DNA from: Colwellia psychrerythraea 34H
Lineage (GTDB): Bacteria; Pseudomonadota; Gammaproteobacteria; Enterobacterales; Alteromonadaceae
Reading direction: 5' to 3'
DNA: 64,000 bases
Assembly (NCBI RefSeq): GCF_000012325.1
Contig: NC_003910.7
Location: 3,658,001 to 3,722,000, forward strand
Shown: in pieces, positions 37,399 through 47,683 of the stretch
Numbering within the stretch: the stretch's first letter is position 1
Layout of the letters: every line of letters starts with the position of its first letter
Made by a program: the position numbers and the translations under genes
The notes under the pieces: model-generated
Databases searched by the model: none
Told to the model about the DNA's origin: nothing
The model's input: the letters and a program-made list of their open reading frames with translations, nothing else

Positions 37399-38343
37399 GT
37401 GCCTGACATGAAGATTTTTGCGGGTAATGCCACCCCTGAACTGGCCAAGAAAATTGCTAATCGCCTATATATGCCTCTAGGTGATGCTAAAGTCGGTAGT
37501 TTTAGTGATGGTGAAATTAGTGTTGAAATAAATGAAAACGTCCGTGGTGCTGATGTTTTTATTATTCAATCAACCTGTGCTCCAACCAACAATAACTTAA
37601 TGGAATTAATTGTAATGATAGACGCTTTGCGTCGTGCCTCTGCTGGCCGTATCACTGCTGTAATCCCTTATTTTGGTTATGCTCGCCAAGACAGACGCGT
37701 ACGTAGTGCTCGTGTACCTATTACTGCGAAAGTAGTTGCTGACTTCTTATCAAGTGTTGGTGTTGACCGTGTATTAACTGTTGACTTACACGCAGAGCAA
37801 ATTCAAGGTTTCTTTGATGTGCCTGTTGATAATGCGTTTGGTACACCTATCTTATTAGATGATATGCAAAATCGTGAGTTAGACAACCCTGTTGTTGTTT
37901 CTCCTGATATCGGTGGTGTAGTTCGTGCTCGTGCTGTAGCTAAGTTACTTGATGATGCTGATTTAGCCATTATCGATAAACGTCGCCCTAAAGCGAACGT
38001 TGCACAAGTTATGCATATTATTGGTGAAGTTGAAGGCCGTGACTGTATTATCGTAGATGATATGATTGATACTGGTGGCACTTTAGCTAAAGCAGCAGAA
38101 GCATTAAAAGAACATGGCGCAAAACGTGTTATTGCTTATGCTACTCACCCAGTACTATCAGGTAATGCAGCACAAAACCTTAGAGAATCTGTTATTGATG
38201 AAGTTGTTGTTACTGACTCAATACCTCTTTCTGATGAAATTAAAGCACTTAAAATGGTTCGTCAATTAACATTAAGTGGCATGTTAAGTGAAGCGATTCG
38301 TCGTGTAAGCAATGAAGAATCTATTTCTGCAATGTTTGACTAA
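37399..38343 (+). CDS. prs: Ribose-phosphate pyrophosphokinase
   Basis: A 314-residue PRPP synthase. The start is set at GTG 37399, giving [17 protein letters not shown] exactly as in E. coli Prs. GAGGAA lies six bases upstream. An ATG 20 codons earlier is in frame but its extension has no counterpart. The ATP-site [10 protein letters not shown], the metal-site [12 protein letters not shown] and the PRPP loop [10 protein letters not shown] are intact. PRPP from this enzyme feeds TrpD, among many others. A terminator follows. Confidence 0.97.
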   Translation: MPDMKIFAGNATPELAKKIANRLYMPLGDAKVGSFSDGEISVEINENVRGADVFIIQSTCAPTNNNLMELIVMIDALRRASAGRITAVIPYFGYARQDRRVRSARVPITAKVVADFLSSVGVDRVLTVDLHAEQIQGFFDVPVDNAFGTPILLDDMQNRELDNPVVVSPDIGGVVRARAVAKLLDDADLAIIDKRRPKANVAQVMHIIGEVEGRDCIIVDDMIDTGGTLAKAAEALKEHGAKRVIAYATHPVLSGNAAQNLRESVIDEVVVTDSIPLSDEIKALKMVRQLTLSGMLSEAIRRVSNEESISAMFD

Positions 38344-38384
38344 TTCCTGACAATGATCGCCTAGCGATTAATGACAACTATTGC

Positions 38385-38417
38385 AAAAAAGCAGCCACTA
38401 CTTAGGCTGCTTTTTTA
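38385..38417 (+). terminator. Terminator of the lolB-ispE-prs operon
   Basis: AAAAAAGCAGCC and GGCTGCTTTTTT pair around an eight-base loop, ending in a T-run. Confidence 0.88.
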
Positions 38418-38568
38418 TTGCCCTTCTCTTCCCCCGATACCTCCGTCAATTATTCTGTTTATTTAATAGCTTTACCTAAGCCTAAATGTTATTATGCCGC
38501 GCCTTTTTTATCTAATGGCCTAGTTATTTATAGCTAAGCATATTTAATGTAGATTCAAATGGTGTCTC

Positions 38569-38619
38569 CTTGTTTTTGGTCGCAAAAAACAAGATAAAAT
38601 TTTTAAGTTTTTTAACTTA
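38569..38619 (+). promoter_or_regulatory. Two hairpins in the rplY leader
   Basis: CTTGTTTTT (38569-38577) pairs with AAAAACAAG (ending 38593). About ten bases on, TAAGTT-TTTT-AACTTA (38604-38619) forms a second stem ending 21 bases before the rplY start. They could control L25 translation or transcription; that is inferred from position. The rest of the 296-base gap after prs has only the prs terminator. Confidence 0.35.
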
Positions 38620-38639
38620 TATAACAAAAGAGTATTAAA

Positions 38640-39275
38640 ATGACTGATTTATTAACATTAGAAGCTGAAGTACGTACTGATTTAGGGAAAGGTGCGAGCC
38701 GCCGCCTACGTCACGCGAACAAAGTTCCTGCTATCCTTTACGGTGAAAATGAAGAACCTATTTCTTTAACTTTAGAGCACAAAAACGTTTTCCGTGCTCA
38801 ACAAGAAGAAGCGTTCTACTCGCAAGTATTAACATTGAACATCGCTGGCAAGCCAGTTGAATGTCTAATTAAAGACATGCAACGTCATCCGTTCAAGCAA
38901 GTTGTAATGCACTTAGATTTCTTACGCATTGATGCAAAGCATGCTGTTCATGCAAACGCTCCTATTCACTTCTTAAACGAAGATGAAGCGGCTAAAACTG
39001 GTGCGAACATTTCTCACCACATGAATGAAATCGCTATCACTTGTTTACCAAAAGACTTACCTGAGTTCATCTCAATTGACTTAGCTGGTTTAGAACTTGG
39101 TCAAACTATCCATTTATCAGACGTTACCTTCCCTGCAGGCGTTACTTCTGATGAATTGGCTAAAGGCGAAGATCACGATCTAGCTGTTGTTTCTGCTAAT
39201 GCACCGAAAGCTGCAAAAGTAAGCACTGACGATGAAGCTGCTGCTCCAGCAGAAGAAGCTCCAGCTGCTGAATAA
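38640..39275 (+). CDS. rplY: 50S ribosomal protein L25 / CTC-type
   Basis: A 211-residue long-form L25. Residues 1-95 are the 5S-rRNA-binding L25 domain ([29 protein letters not shown]). Residues about 100-190 are the TL5/CTC beta domain. An acidic Ala/Glu/Pro tail ([15 protein letters not shown]) ends the protein. E. coli has only the first domain. It precedes pth by 30 bases, an old and widespread pairing. Confidence 0.94.
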   Translation: MTDLLTLEAEVRTDLGKGASRRLRHANKVPAILYGENEEPISLTLEHKNVFRAQQEEAFYSQVLTLNIAGKPVECLIKDMQRHPFKQVVMHLDFLRIDAKHAVHANAPIHFLNEDEAAKTGANISHHMNEIAITCLPKDLPEFISIDLAGLELGQTIHLSDVTFPAGVTSDELAKGEDHDLAVVSANAPKAAKVSTDDEAAAPAEEAPAAE

Positions 39276-39305
39276 TAGCCACATTCATTTATAATATTAT
39301 AGATA

Positions 39306-39890
39306 ATGACTATTAAACTAATTGCGGGGCTGGGAAATCCTGGCCCCGAATATAGCAAAACACGCCACAATGCAGGTGTTTGGTTCGTAGAAGAACTAGC
39401 ACGTAGCCATAACATTTCCCTTCGTCCCGAAAAAAAATACTCTGGCCTTTACGGTAAAGGGTTAATTGCGGGAAACCTTGTTCACTTATTAATCCCCACT
39501 ACATTTATGAACCGTAGCGGTCAAGCAGTTGCACCTCTAGCTAATTTTTATAAAATATCGGTCGATGAAATTTTAGTTGCCCATGATGAATTAGACATGT
39601 TGCCTGGTGTTTGTAAGATTAAAAAAGGCGGTGGGCACGGCGGACACAATGGCTTGCGCGATATTATTGATCGCATGGCTAACAATAAAGATTTTTACCG
39701 GTTACGTATTGGTATTGACCATCCGGGTCATCGCGATAAAGTAACGGGTCATGTACTGGGTAAAGCGCCGAGTGCAGAACAAGCAAAAATTGAACAAGCA
39801 ATCGACGAAGCCAGTCGATGTTTAGATATTTGGCTAAAAGACGACTTAAAGAAAGCGCAAAATCGCTTACACTCTTTTAAAGCCGAGTAA
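39306..39890 (+). CDS. pth: Peptidyl-tRNA hydrolase
   Basis: A 194-residue Pth that frees tRNA from dropped-off peptidyl-t[23 protein letters not shown] contains the catalytic His of the TRHNAG motif. [23 protein letters not shown] and [13 protein letters not shown] contain the Asn, Asp and second His used in the active site. The length is normal. It lies between rplY and ychF, as in many gammaproteobacteria. Confidence 0.97.
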   Translation: MTIKLIAGLGNPGPEYSKTRHNAGVWFVEELARSHNISLRPEKKYSGLYGKGLIAGNLVHLLIPTTFMNRSGQAVAPLANFYKISVDEILVAHDELDMLPGVCKIKKGGGHGGHNGLRDIIDRMANNKDFYRLRIGIDHPGHRDKVTGHVLGKAPSAEQAKIEQAIDEASRCLDIWLKDDLKKAQNRLHSFKAE

Positions 39891-39938
39891 TTATACACAA
39901 GTAAATACACGCTAGAAATAATCAATAGGTAAAAAATT

Positions 39939-41030
39939 ATGGGTTTTAAATGTGGTATCGTTGGCTTGCCTAACGTCGGTAAATCAACACTATTCAATGC
40001 ACTTACCAAAGCAGGTATTGATGCGGCAAACTTCCCTTTTTGTACTATTGAGCCAAATACTGGCGTAGTACCAGTACCAGATCCTCGCTTAGATAAATTA
40101 ACAGCCATAGTAAAACCTGAGCGTGTATTAGCCACAACAATGGAATTTGTAGATATCGCAGGTCTTGTTGCTGGAGCATCAAAAGGTGAAGGTTTAGGTA
40201 ATAAGTTTTTAGCTAACATTCGTGAAACCGATGCCATTGGCCATGTTGTACGTTGTTTTGATAATGACAACATTATCCATGTTGCTAATAAAGTAAGTCC
40301 TGTTGATGATATCGATGTGATCAATACTGAATTAGCTTTATCTGATATGGACACAGCGGAACGTGCTATTTTTCGTTTAGCCAAAAAAGCTAAAGGTGGA
40401 GATAAAGACGCTAAATTTGAAATGCCGGTATTAGAGAAAATATTAAAGCATGTTGAAGAAGGCCACATGGTACGTTCTTTAGAGTTATCTAAAGAAGAAA
40501 AAGCAGCCGTCGATTACTTAAACTTTTTGACACTAAAACCAACAATGTATATAGCTAATGTCAACGATGATGGTTTTGAAAATAATCCTTATCTTGATGA
40601 AGTACAAAAAATAGCGGATGCAGAAGGTGCTATCGTTGTTGCTGTTTGTGCTGAGATTGAAAGTGAGTTGTCTGAAATGGATGACGAAGACCGTGTTGAA
40701 TTTATGGCTGATTTGGGTTTAGAAGAACCAGGACTTAATCGTGTTATAAATGCCGGTTATTCTTTACTACACTTGCAAACTTATTTTACTGCCGGCGTTA
40801 AAGAAGTACGCGCGTGGACAGTAAAACAAAATGCTACCGCACCTCAAGCAGCAGGTGTTATTCACACTGATTTTGAAAAAGGTTTCATTCGTGCCGAAAT
40901 TATTAGCTACGATGACTTTATTGAATTTAATGGTGAGTCGGGTGCTAAAGAAGCTGGCAAGTGGCGCTTAGAAGGTAAAGAGTATCGTGTAAAAGATGGC
41001 GATGTAATCCACTTCCGCTTTAATGTCTAA
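39939..41030 (+). CDS. ychF: Redox/ribosome-associated ATPase YchF
   Basis: A 363-residue Obg-family P-loop ATPase. The P-loop is [17 protein letters not shown] and the G3 motif is DIAGLV. The base-recognition motif reads NVND where GTPases have NKxD, the reason YchF prefers ATP. A C-terminal TGS domain holds [30 protein letters not shown]. The family is linked to ribosomes and oxidative-stress control. A terminator follows. Confidence 0.96.
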   Translation: MGFKCGIVGLPNVGKSTLFNALTKAGIDAANFPFCTIEPNTGVVPVPDPRLDKLTAIVKPERVLATTMEFVDIAGLVAGASKGEGLGNKFLANIRETDAIGHVVRCFDNDNIIHVANKVSPVDDIDVINTELALSDMDTAERAIFRLAKKAKGGDKDAKFEMPVLEKILKHVEEGHMVRSLELSKEEKAAVDYLNFLTLKPTMYIANVNDDGFENNPYLDEVQKIADAEGAIVVAVCAEIESELSEMDDEDRVEFMADLGLEEPGLNRVINAGYSLLHLQTYFTAGVKEVRAWTVKQNATAPQAAGVIHTDFEKGFIRAEIISYDDFIEFNGESGAKEAGKWRLEGKEYRVKDGDVIHFRFNV

Positions 41031-41051
41031 CACGCTGTAAAAATTATATTC

Positions 41052-41083
41052 TCAAAAAGGCTCATCATGATGGGCCTTTTTTG
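41052..41083 (+). terminator. Terminator of the rplY-pth-ychF operon
   Basis: AAAAAGGCTCATCAT and ATGATGGGCCTTTTTT form a nearly perfect stem with a T-run. The 500 bases that follow, up to the tRNA promoter at 41589, show no gene; ORFs there lack ribosome sites and family similarity. Confidence 0.8.
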
Positions 41084-41588
41084 TGCCTGTAAAACACTAA
41101 CTAGGGCAATTGAATTAAGTAAGGTTGCAATGTTTACTGTAAAAGGTGAAATAATCGAAAATATTAAGAATAAGGCGCTTGATTGAGCATAGTAGTATGC
41201 TGTTACCCCGTTCATTACTCTTCGTAATAATAATTGCTTAAGTACTTATTAAAAAGTCCTGCTGACTCCTGATATTTATAACAGACATACATAGGGAACA
41301 TTTATTAGTTTTCATCGTAAAAAATTATTGATTAGCGCTCTAACATTTCATCATTGGCAATTTACAAACAAATAATTTAGCTTGAAATAGATAATTTAAC
41401 AAAATATTCAACGCAACTAACCTAGTAAACCAAAGAATGGCAATCTCATCTCTTTCGCTATAAAGACAAATGTATTACCTAATTCATCAATTCACTGCTT
41501 TTTTCACTGTTTCCCTGCATAGTTATTCGTCAAACTGCACACGCAATAGCCAAACAAATAAAAAGTACAACTTTTTTGAAAATAACTG

Positions 41589-41617
41589 TTGACGGAAGGC
41601 AAGTAGATTAGCATAAT
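41589..41617 (+). promoter_or_regulatory. tRNA operon promoter
   Basis: TTGACG (41589-41594) and CATAAT (41612-41617) are 17 bp apart. The -10 is followed by ACGCCGC, a G+C-rich discriminator of the kind that gives stringent control of stable-RNA promoters. It lies 32 bases upstream of the first tRNA-Met. Confidence 0.75.
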
Positions 41618-41649
41618 ACGCCGCACTTGCTACAGAGCAGGTTGGTAAA

Positions 41650-41726
41650 GGCTACATAGCTCAGTTGGTTAGAGCACATCACTCATAATGATGGGGTCCC
41701 AGGTTCGAGTCCCGGTGTAGCCACCA
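41650..41726 (+). tRNA. tRNA-Met (CAT), elongator, copy 1
   Basis: A 77-base gene with CCA encoded. Acceptor GGCTACA pairs with TGTAGCC, anticodon loop CTCATAA reads CAT, and T-arm CCAGG-TTCGAGT-CCCGG is intact. The body matches the elongator tRNA-Met of E. coli (metT), not the initiator. An identical second copy is at 42464. Confidence 0.95.
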
Positions 41727-41790
41727 TTTTACTTCAGTATTTATACTTAAGTAAAAAGAGTTCAAGTCTCTTTAAAAACTTGAATGTAAT

Positions 41791-41895
41791 GCGGGTTTGG
41801 CGGAATTGGTAAAACGATACACGCGCTACTTTTTTTTATAGAGAGTAGGTTCCAGTATTACAAGATGTGAGAGTTCAAGTCTCTTTAAAAATTGA
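41791..41895 (+). pseudogene. Broken tRNA-Leu gene
   Basis: It begins like the intact neighbours (GCGGGTTTGGCGGAATTGGTA) and later matches TAGGTTCCAGTAT..CAAGATGTGAGAGTTCAAGTCTCT. About ten extra bases interrupt the D-arm and about fifteen, including a T-run, replace the 5' side of the anticodon stem. The 3' acceptor strand and CCA are missing and replaced by TTTAAAAATTG. It cannot fold as a tRNA. The intact copy follows six bases later, so this looks like a failed duplication. Confidence 0.8.
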
Positions 41896-41901
41896 ATGTA
41901 T

Positions 41902-41986
<85 letters not shown>

Positions 41987-42028
41987 TTTCAAAGCAACGT
42001 TGTTGCACGTAAAAAGTAAGTACATTGC

Positions 42029-42103
42029 AGGGATATAGCCAAGCGGTAAGGCAGCGGGTTTTGATCCCGTCATTCAGAGGTTCAAATCCTCTTATCCCTG
42101 CCA
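42029..42103 (+). tRNA. tRNA-Gln (TTG), copy 1
   Basis: A 75-base gene: acceptor AGGGATA with TATCCCT, discriminator G and CCA. Anticodon loop TTTTGAT reads TTG, and the body resembles E. coli glnU/glnW. Identical to the copy at 42167. Confidence 0.93.
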
Positions 42104-42166
42104 CTTTTTATCATCATTGTTAATTCAATTTTAATAAAAAGTATGCAATGTAACTTATTATCCTGG

Positions 42167-42241
42167 AGGGATATAGCCAAGCGGTAAGGCAGCGGGTTTT
42201 GATCCCGTCATTCAGAGGTTCAAATCCTCTTATCCCTGCCA
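42167..42241 (+). tRNA. tRNA-Gln (TTG), copy 2
   Basis: Identical in sequence to the copy at 42029, 63 bases downstream of it. Acceptor, anticodon TTG and encoded CCA are intact. Confidence 0.93.
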
Positions 42242-42293
42242 TTTTTTTAAAAATGGTACACAGAGCCAAGTCTCTTTAAACCTTGAATGTAAT

Positions 42294-42378
<85 letters not shown>

Positions 42379-42463
42379 TTTCAAATATCTAGAAAACAAA
42401 ACACTCCCCTTATTATCTAAAACTTAAGCACTGCTTATATTAGATAATTATTTGTGTTTCAAA

Positions 42464-42540
42464 GGCTACATAGCTCAGTTGGTTAGAGCACATCACTCAT
42501 AATGATGGGGTCCCAGGTTCGAGTCCCGGTGTAGCCACCA
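42464..42540 (+). tRNA. tRNA-Met (CAT), elongator, copy 2
   Basis: Identical in sequence to the copy at 41650. It ends the intact tRNA array. The 365 bases downstream contain no gene but hold tRNA-like scraps, such as a T-arm-like GGGGTTCAACTCCCCC near 42853. Confidence 0.95.
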
Positions 42541-42905
42541 TTTTTACCTCTGTAAAAATGCGTTCAATCCTCTTGAACCATACCCTTTCAAAATATCTAG
42601 AATCTCAAATAACACGTCAAGTACACTACAAATGATACTTACAAATTGAAACCTTATACTCAATTATTCGCTACTAATTACTCGTTATAAAAATCAGCCA
42701 TACTTCTATGCTATATATGTAAGGTTTTATAAGTAATCACGGCATGAACTACTAGTAATCTTACTCATAAATGCTACTTCCATAATGTTTATCACTTTAA
42801 GAGCCATTCCTGCTCATCAAAAGTACATTGTATAACTCTTTCATTCTAATGCTGGGGTTCAACTCCCCCGAACAATAATTTCCTATTTAACCTGCGGTAA
42901 CTTAT

Positions 42906-44111
42906 CTATAAACCACACGCATAAGCCAATGCTTTGTTTTTTATAGTCGAGTTTAGAACAGGTACTTTGTTAACCGCTAACAAGGCTAAATTACGGGCAG
43001 CTTTAATAAGTGGTGAAGGATGACTAAAACCAGCATATAAAGCATCCATAGTAGACATCATAAGTAAGTTATCTTTGCGTCTCATTTTTTCATAACGAAC
43101 TAACACAGCCTCATCATGCCATGCTTCACCATTGCCAATCGCTTCCGCGATAACATGCTGCAAGGCCAGTACATCTTTAAAGCCTAAATTTACCCCCTGC
43201 CCGGCCATTGGATTGATAGTATGAGCTGCATCACCTAATAACAAAACTCGCTTATGCTGATAGGTATTAGCGTGTCTACGTGTTAATGAAAAGTCACCTT
43301 TGGCCAGCACCTTGATATCACCCAATTGTGCAGGAAAGCATTTAAGTACTTCTTGTTGCAGTTGGCTATTTGATAACGAAGCTAAGCGGGTTATTTCATC
43401 TCGTTGGTGATACCAAACTAAAGAGGCATAACCACCTAATGGACTTTGTCCTGGCAATGGTAAAAAGGCTACTGGCCCTGTAGGTGAAAATTTCTGCCAG
43501 GTAATGTCTTGTTGGCACATTGACGTTTCAACATTAATCAACATGGCTGACTGTTGATAGTCCCAGCCTGTCATGCCAATAGCAGACATTTGCCTTACTT
43601 TTGATTGAGCGCCATCAGCGCCAATAACTAGCTTTGCCGTTACCACGCTATTAGTTAGTGTTAGTGTTGCTCTGTTATTGCCGGAGTCATCATCTTGGTT
43701 TAGGGAGAGTAAGCTTTCTGGGCAGTATGTGTGAATATTACTCATAGCAGTAACTTGTTGCCATAGCGCGAGTTGAATCAAACGGTTTTCTACGATATGT
43801 CCTAGATGTGACTGCTCAATGTCGTCAGCGTTAAATTCAGTATAAGCACTTTCATACTCCCAAACACCTAAACGTTTGTAAGGACAACTGCGCCATTGTT
43901 TAACTTGTTGCCATGCGCCAACTTGATTGAGTAAGTTTTGTGAAGCTAAAGAAATCGCTGATACACGTAAATCAAGAGGTTGCTCAGCACTGAAAGCTTG
44001 GGGCGTGAATTTCTCCACCAAAGCAACCTTTAAACCAAGTTGCGCTAAGGTCAATGCACTTGCTGCACCAACCATACCACCGCCAATAACCACACAATCA
44101 AAATGTTCCAT
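42906..44111 (-). CDS. ubiF: FAD-dependent 2-octaprenyl hydroxylase, UbiF-type
   Basis: A 401-residue UbiH/UbiF/VisC-family flavin monooxygenase of ubiquinone synthesis. The dinucleotide motif is VVIGGGMVGAASALTLAQLG, the DG motif is VIGADGAQSKVR, and the third FAD motif is LLLGDAAHTINPMAGQGVNLGF. UbiF adds the last ring hydroxyl (C6). I prefer UbiF to UbiH or UbiI because the gene lies between a Met-Leu-Gln tRNA array and miaB-ybeZYX-lnt, as ubiF does in E. coli. Sequence alone does not settle regiospecificity. Confidence 0.78.
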   Translation of the reverse strand: MEHFDCVVIGGGMVGAASALTLAQLGLKVALVEKFTPQAFSAEQPLDLRVSAISLASQNLLNQVGAWQQVKQWRSCPYKRLGVWEYESAYTEFNADDIEQSHLGHIVENRLIQLALWQQVTAMSNIHTYCPESLLSLNQDDDSGNNRATLTLTNSVVTAKLVIGADGAQSKVRQMSAIGMTGWDYQQSAMLINVETSMCQQDITWQKFSPTGPVAFLPLPGQSPLGGYASLVWYHQRDEITRLASLSNSQLQQEVLKCFPAQLGDIKVLAKGDFSLTRRHANTYQHKRVLLLGDAAHTINPMAGQGVNLGFKDVLALQHVIAEAIGNGEAWHDEAVLVRYEKMRRKDNLLMMSTMDALYAGFSHPSPLIKAARNLALLAVNKVPVLNSTIKNKALAYACGL

Positions 44112-44197
44112 ACTTTAATGTTCACAACAATATCGGAATAGACTGTTATTTTACCCAAGCACGCGAATAATTTCGACCCTTTATCAATTAATTAATA

Positions 44198-47100
44198 TCA
44201 ATCTAACCATTTAGGCGGATTACCCACTTGTTGGCATAAGGTAATCAGCGCTTTTGAGGCTATCGGTTTAGAGATAAAATAACCTTGGCCGTAATCGCAA
44301 CCTAATGAGCGTAGGTAGTCGTAGTGCTGCTTAGTTTCTATACCTTCACCAACCAGTTTTAACGATAAGCTATGCCCAATTAAAACGACTGCTTCAACTA
44401 AACTTGCATCGGTTTTATCATCAATAGATCCGGCGATAAAAGAACGATCTATCTTCATTACATCGATGGGAAAATGTTTTAGATAACTCAACGATGAATA
44501 ACCCGTACCAAAATCATCCATATAAATAGCAACGCCTAAACTACGAATATCTTGTAAAGTAGTCATCATTTCTTCTGAATTATCCATCAATGAACTTTCG
44601 GTAATTTCAACTTTCAAGCTAGATGGCGAAATATTATTAACTTTCAGGGCTTTTTTTATGATGTCTTTTATCGGCGTTTGACTTGTTTGTTTGCATTGTC
44701 GACTAGAGACATTAACGGCCACTTGTATTTTCAGACCAAGATCGTGCCAATACCTTAAATCAGTACATGCCTGTTCAATCACCCATTGTCCAATAGGTTC
44801 AATCAAGCCAGCTTCCTCAGCTATTTCTATAAAACTATCGGGGTAAATTAATCCTTTATCTGGGTGTTGCCAGCGAATGAGTGCTTCAGCGCCAATAATT
44901 TCCCCCGTATCGAGTGAAACTACCGGTTGATAATGCAAGACAAATTCTTGCCGCTTAATTGCTTGCCTTAAAGCTTGCTCTATATGCATCCGTCTACTGA
45001 CAGTTTCATTCATACTCTTCGTAAAAAATTGAAAAGTATTGCGGCCCGCAGCTTTTGCTTGATACATAGCAGTATCCGCATTTTTAAGCAGTAATTCAAC
45101 ATTGTCACCATCAACAGGGCCAATCGTAACGCCTATACTCGCAGAAACAACGGCTTCATTATTATTTCGTAAATGAAAAGGCATCGATAAACTAGTCAGG
45201 ATATTTTTAACGACTCGTTCAATAGCAAAACGATTAGATAGGCCTACTAATAGAACAACAAACTCATCGCCACCAAATCGAGCTACAGTATCCTTTTCAC
45301 GTATACAGTTTCTTAACCGAATCGCCGCCAACTTTAATAACTCATCTCCACTACTGTGTCCCCAGGTATCATTGACAAATTTAAACCGATCTAAATCAAT
45401 GAACAATAAAGCTACTTCACTATCTTCAGCTTTATCCCCCTTTAACTTATTATGTAATCTTTCGACACATAAACCACGGTTAGGTAGCCCGGTGAGTGAG
45501 TCATAATTAGCTTGTAACCAAATATCTTCCTCATATTTTTTATGCTTAGTGATGTCTGAAAATAAACTAATATATTGGAGTGGCTTTTTATCTTGGTCTC
45601 TCACCACTGAAATAGCTAAAAATTCAGGGTAAATTTCACCATTTTTTCTTTTATTCCAAATTTCACCTTGCCAGCTATTATCTTGCTCAAGAGATTGCCA
45701 CATTTTTTGATAAAAATGATTGTCATGCTTACCTGAGTTTAGAATATTAGGTGACTTACCTAATACCTCTTCTATGCTAAAACCACTGATATGACAAAAT
45801 GCAGGGTTAACCGTTTCAATCCTATTCTCTGCATTCGTGATCATGATTGCTTCTGAAGCATACTTAAATACTGCCGCAGAAATCCTTTGCTCGCCTTCTG
45901 ATTTAATACGTTCGGCTAACATTTGATTAAAAGCTATCACCATATCGGATATTTCATCCTTTCCTTTGACTTTCAATGGCTGATTAAATTTATGCTCAAC
46001 CTCCATTGTTGTCATTGCGGTGCTGATATATTTAATTTTCGCAACAATGCGCCTAACCGCTAAGAAAGAGAGGTATAAGGTTGTTATAAAGACCAAAATA
46101 AATGTTGTTATGTAGAGCACTAAACTATCGATTGCTTGTTGCTCTTCATGACTCGCTAAATTCTGCATTTCAGAAAGGATATGATTGCTTATTGCTCTAA
46201 ATTCATCAATGCGTAACGAAGACAAATGCCACCACTGCTCAGTATCAATACCGACATCATTTTGTTGTAGCTTCTTAATCGCAGCTACCGCTTGGCTATC
46301 ATCAATGCGAATTTCGTCATCTATTTGCTCAGCATGTCTGCCTTTGTCTCTTGACATTTTTGCTAATAAGATATGCTGGTGATAACGATTTAAGGTCTGC
46401 CCAATAATATCAACCGCTTGTTTTTCATCATTTGTTAAGTTGGCAATATCATTAAATGTTGTCAGATAGTTTTGACTGGAAGATAGGCGAGTTAGAAAAC
46501 TGTCAAAGTAATTGGTTTCTCCTCTTAATACATAATTTTTAAAATCATGTATTAAGCCGCCATAGCCTATTTCTCGTTCAAGTTGTGCCAATTGCTCAGC
46601 GCGTATTAATCTTTCATTGAGTAGGTCTCTAATGAGCAATACTTGCTGGTTATTTTCTGAATTAAGTTGCCGCTGTAACCACAGTTGATGATGCGATTTT
46701 GATACAGAAAATAAATCACTAATGAGCTCTGTTTGTGCATTTCCATAAGAGATAACTTGCTGGAGCTGGCTGGCGTATAGCTGTTTAGTATTCAAAAAAG
46801 CGTTTAAAGCACCACGTTCCTGTCCTGATTTTTCTTCTAGTCTGAGTAAATTAAGAAAGTCGATACTATCTCTATTTTGTTCAGTGCTTTTAAGATGAAC
46901 TTGTACTTGTGATATTAAACGTAATAGGTCTTCATTAAACTGGGAGTAGTAAGCAAAGTAATCTTGGCTCTCAGAATTATCAATTTTTCTCCGTGCTTTT
47001 GATAATCCTTTAATACTTACAAAAATGTCTTTAAGCACGTCATTTATTACCTGCTGACTGGCAATAGTATTAAGCTCTAACTGCGTTAATTCAATACGTT

Positions 47101-47491
47101 GGATGAACTCAATAGTGTGCTCGATACGCGAGTCTGTTTGCAGTCTTTGTTTTTGTAATTGAACTAACTTTTTCTTACTATTTCGGTCGATAACACCTGC
47201 AGATAAACCTCGTTCTTTTTGTAGTTCATGGATTAAGTCGTCAATTTCACTCGAAATTTCTATAGACAAAATAGCTTTACGCGCCAGTTTAATATCCTCT
47301 AAATACTCACTGGTATGGTTAAGTCCAAAGCATAAAATGATTAGCCAAGGAAGCAATAAAAACGTTTTTAGTCGTGCTCGAATACTAAAATGACAAGCAA
47401 AATTTTGGAACATTACAATAGATCTACTTATTTTAAGCAAAGGGTGAACTGGGCGTATTGCACGGATGCTATCACGAGTATTAAAAAACAA
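44198..47491 (-). CDS. NIT-HAMP-PAS-GGDEF-EAL membrane sensor protein
   Basis: A 1097-residue membrane protein. A first membrane segment (FLLLPWLIILCFGL) is followed by an all-helical periplasmic NIT-type region (DDLIHELQKERGLSAGVIDR). A second membrane segment (LVLYITTFILVFITTLYLSF) and a HAMP-like linker come next. A PAS domain (near 540-660), GGDEF (RFGGDEFVVLL near 745) and EAL (GAEALIRW near 865, with EITESS and DDFGTGYSSL) complete it. Both catalytic sets and the REKD inhibitory site look intact, so it may make or break c-di-GMP. NIT domains sense nitrate or nitrite in known cases; the ligand here is inferred. Met27 is an alternative start. Confidence 0.88.
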   Translation of the reverse strand: MFFNTRDSIRAIRPVHPLLKISRSIVMFQNFACHFSIRARLKTFLLLPWLIILCFGLNHTSEYLEDIKLARKAILSIEISSEIDDLIHELQKERGLSAGVIDRNSKKKLVQLQKQRLQTDSRIEHTIEFIQRIELTQLELNTIASQQVINDVLKDIFVSIKGLSKARRKIDNSESQDYFAYYSQFNEDLLRLISQVQVHLKSTEQNRDSIDFLNLLRLEEKSGQERGALNAFLNTKQLYASQLQQVISYGNAQTELISDLFSVSKSHHQLWLQRQLNSENNQQVLLIRDLLNERLIRAEQLAQLEREIGYGGLIHDFKNYVLRGETNYFDSFLTRLSSSQNYLTTFNDIANLTNDEKQAVDIIGQTLNRYHQHILLAKMSRDKGRHAEQIDDEIRIDDSQAVAAIKKLQQNDVGIDTEQWWHLSSLRIDEFRAISNHILSEMQNLASHEEQQAIDSLVLYITTFILVFITTLYLSFLAVRRIVAKIKYISTAMTTMEVEHKFNQPLKVKGKDEISDMVIAFNQMLAERIKSEGEQRISAAVFKYASEAIMITNAENRIETVNPAFCHISGFSIEEVLGKSPNILNSGKHDNHFYQKMWQSLEQDNSWQGEIWNKRKNGEIYPEFLAISVVRDQDKKPLQYISLFSDITKHKKYEEDIWLQANYDSLTGLPNRGLCVERLHNKLKGDKAEDSEVALLFIDLDRFKFVNDTWGHSSGDELLKLAAIRLRNCIREKDTVARFGGDEFVVLLVGLSNRFAIERVVKNILTSLSMPFHLRNNNEAVVSASIGVTIGPVDGDNVELLLKNADTAMYQAKAAGRNTFQFFTKSMNETVSRRMHIEQALRQAIKRQEFVLHYQPVVSLDTGEIIGAEALIRWQHPDKGLIYPDSFIEIAEEAGLIEPIGQWVIEQACTDLRYWHDLGLKIQVAVNVSSRQCKQTSQTPIKDIIKKALKVNNISPSSLKVEITESSLMDNSEEMMTTLQDIRSLGVAIYMDDFGTGYSSLSYLKHFPIDVMKIDRSFIAGSIDDKTDASLVEAVVLIGHSLSLKLVGEGIETKQHYDYLRSLGCDYGQGYFISKPIASKALITLCQQVGNPPKWLD

Positions 47492-47683
47492 ATTTGTTTG
47501 ATATCAAGATAGTCAGACAATGCTTGTTTACCCTGAAATATCCGCTATAGTAAAGAGCCAAGACATTGAAGTTAAATATAAATTTGTACTTTTTTACTTT
47601 GGGACAATTATTCAAAACAAGTGATATCATCTAGGTAACTTAGTTGAGAATAAAACGGTTAATCAAATCATTAAGGAAGCACT

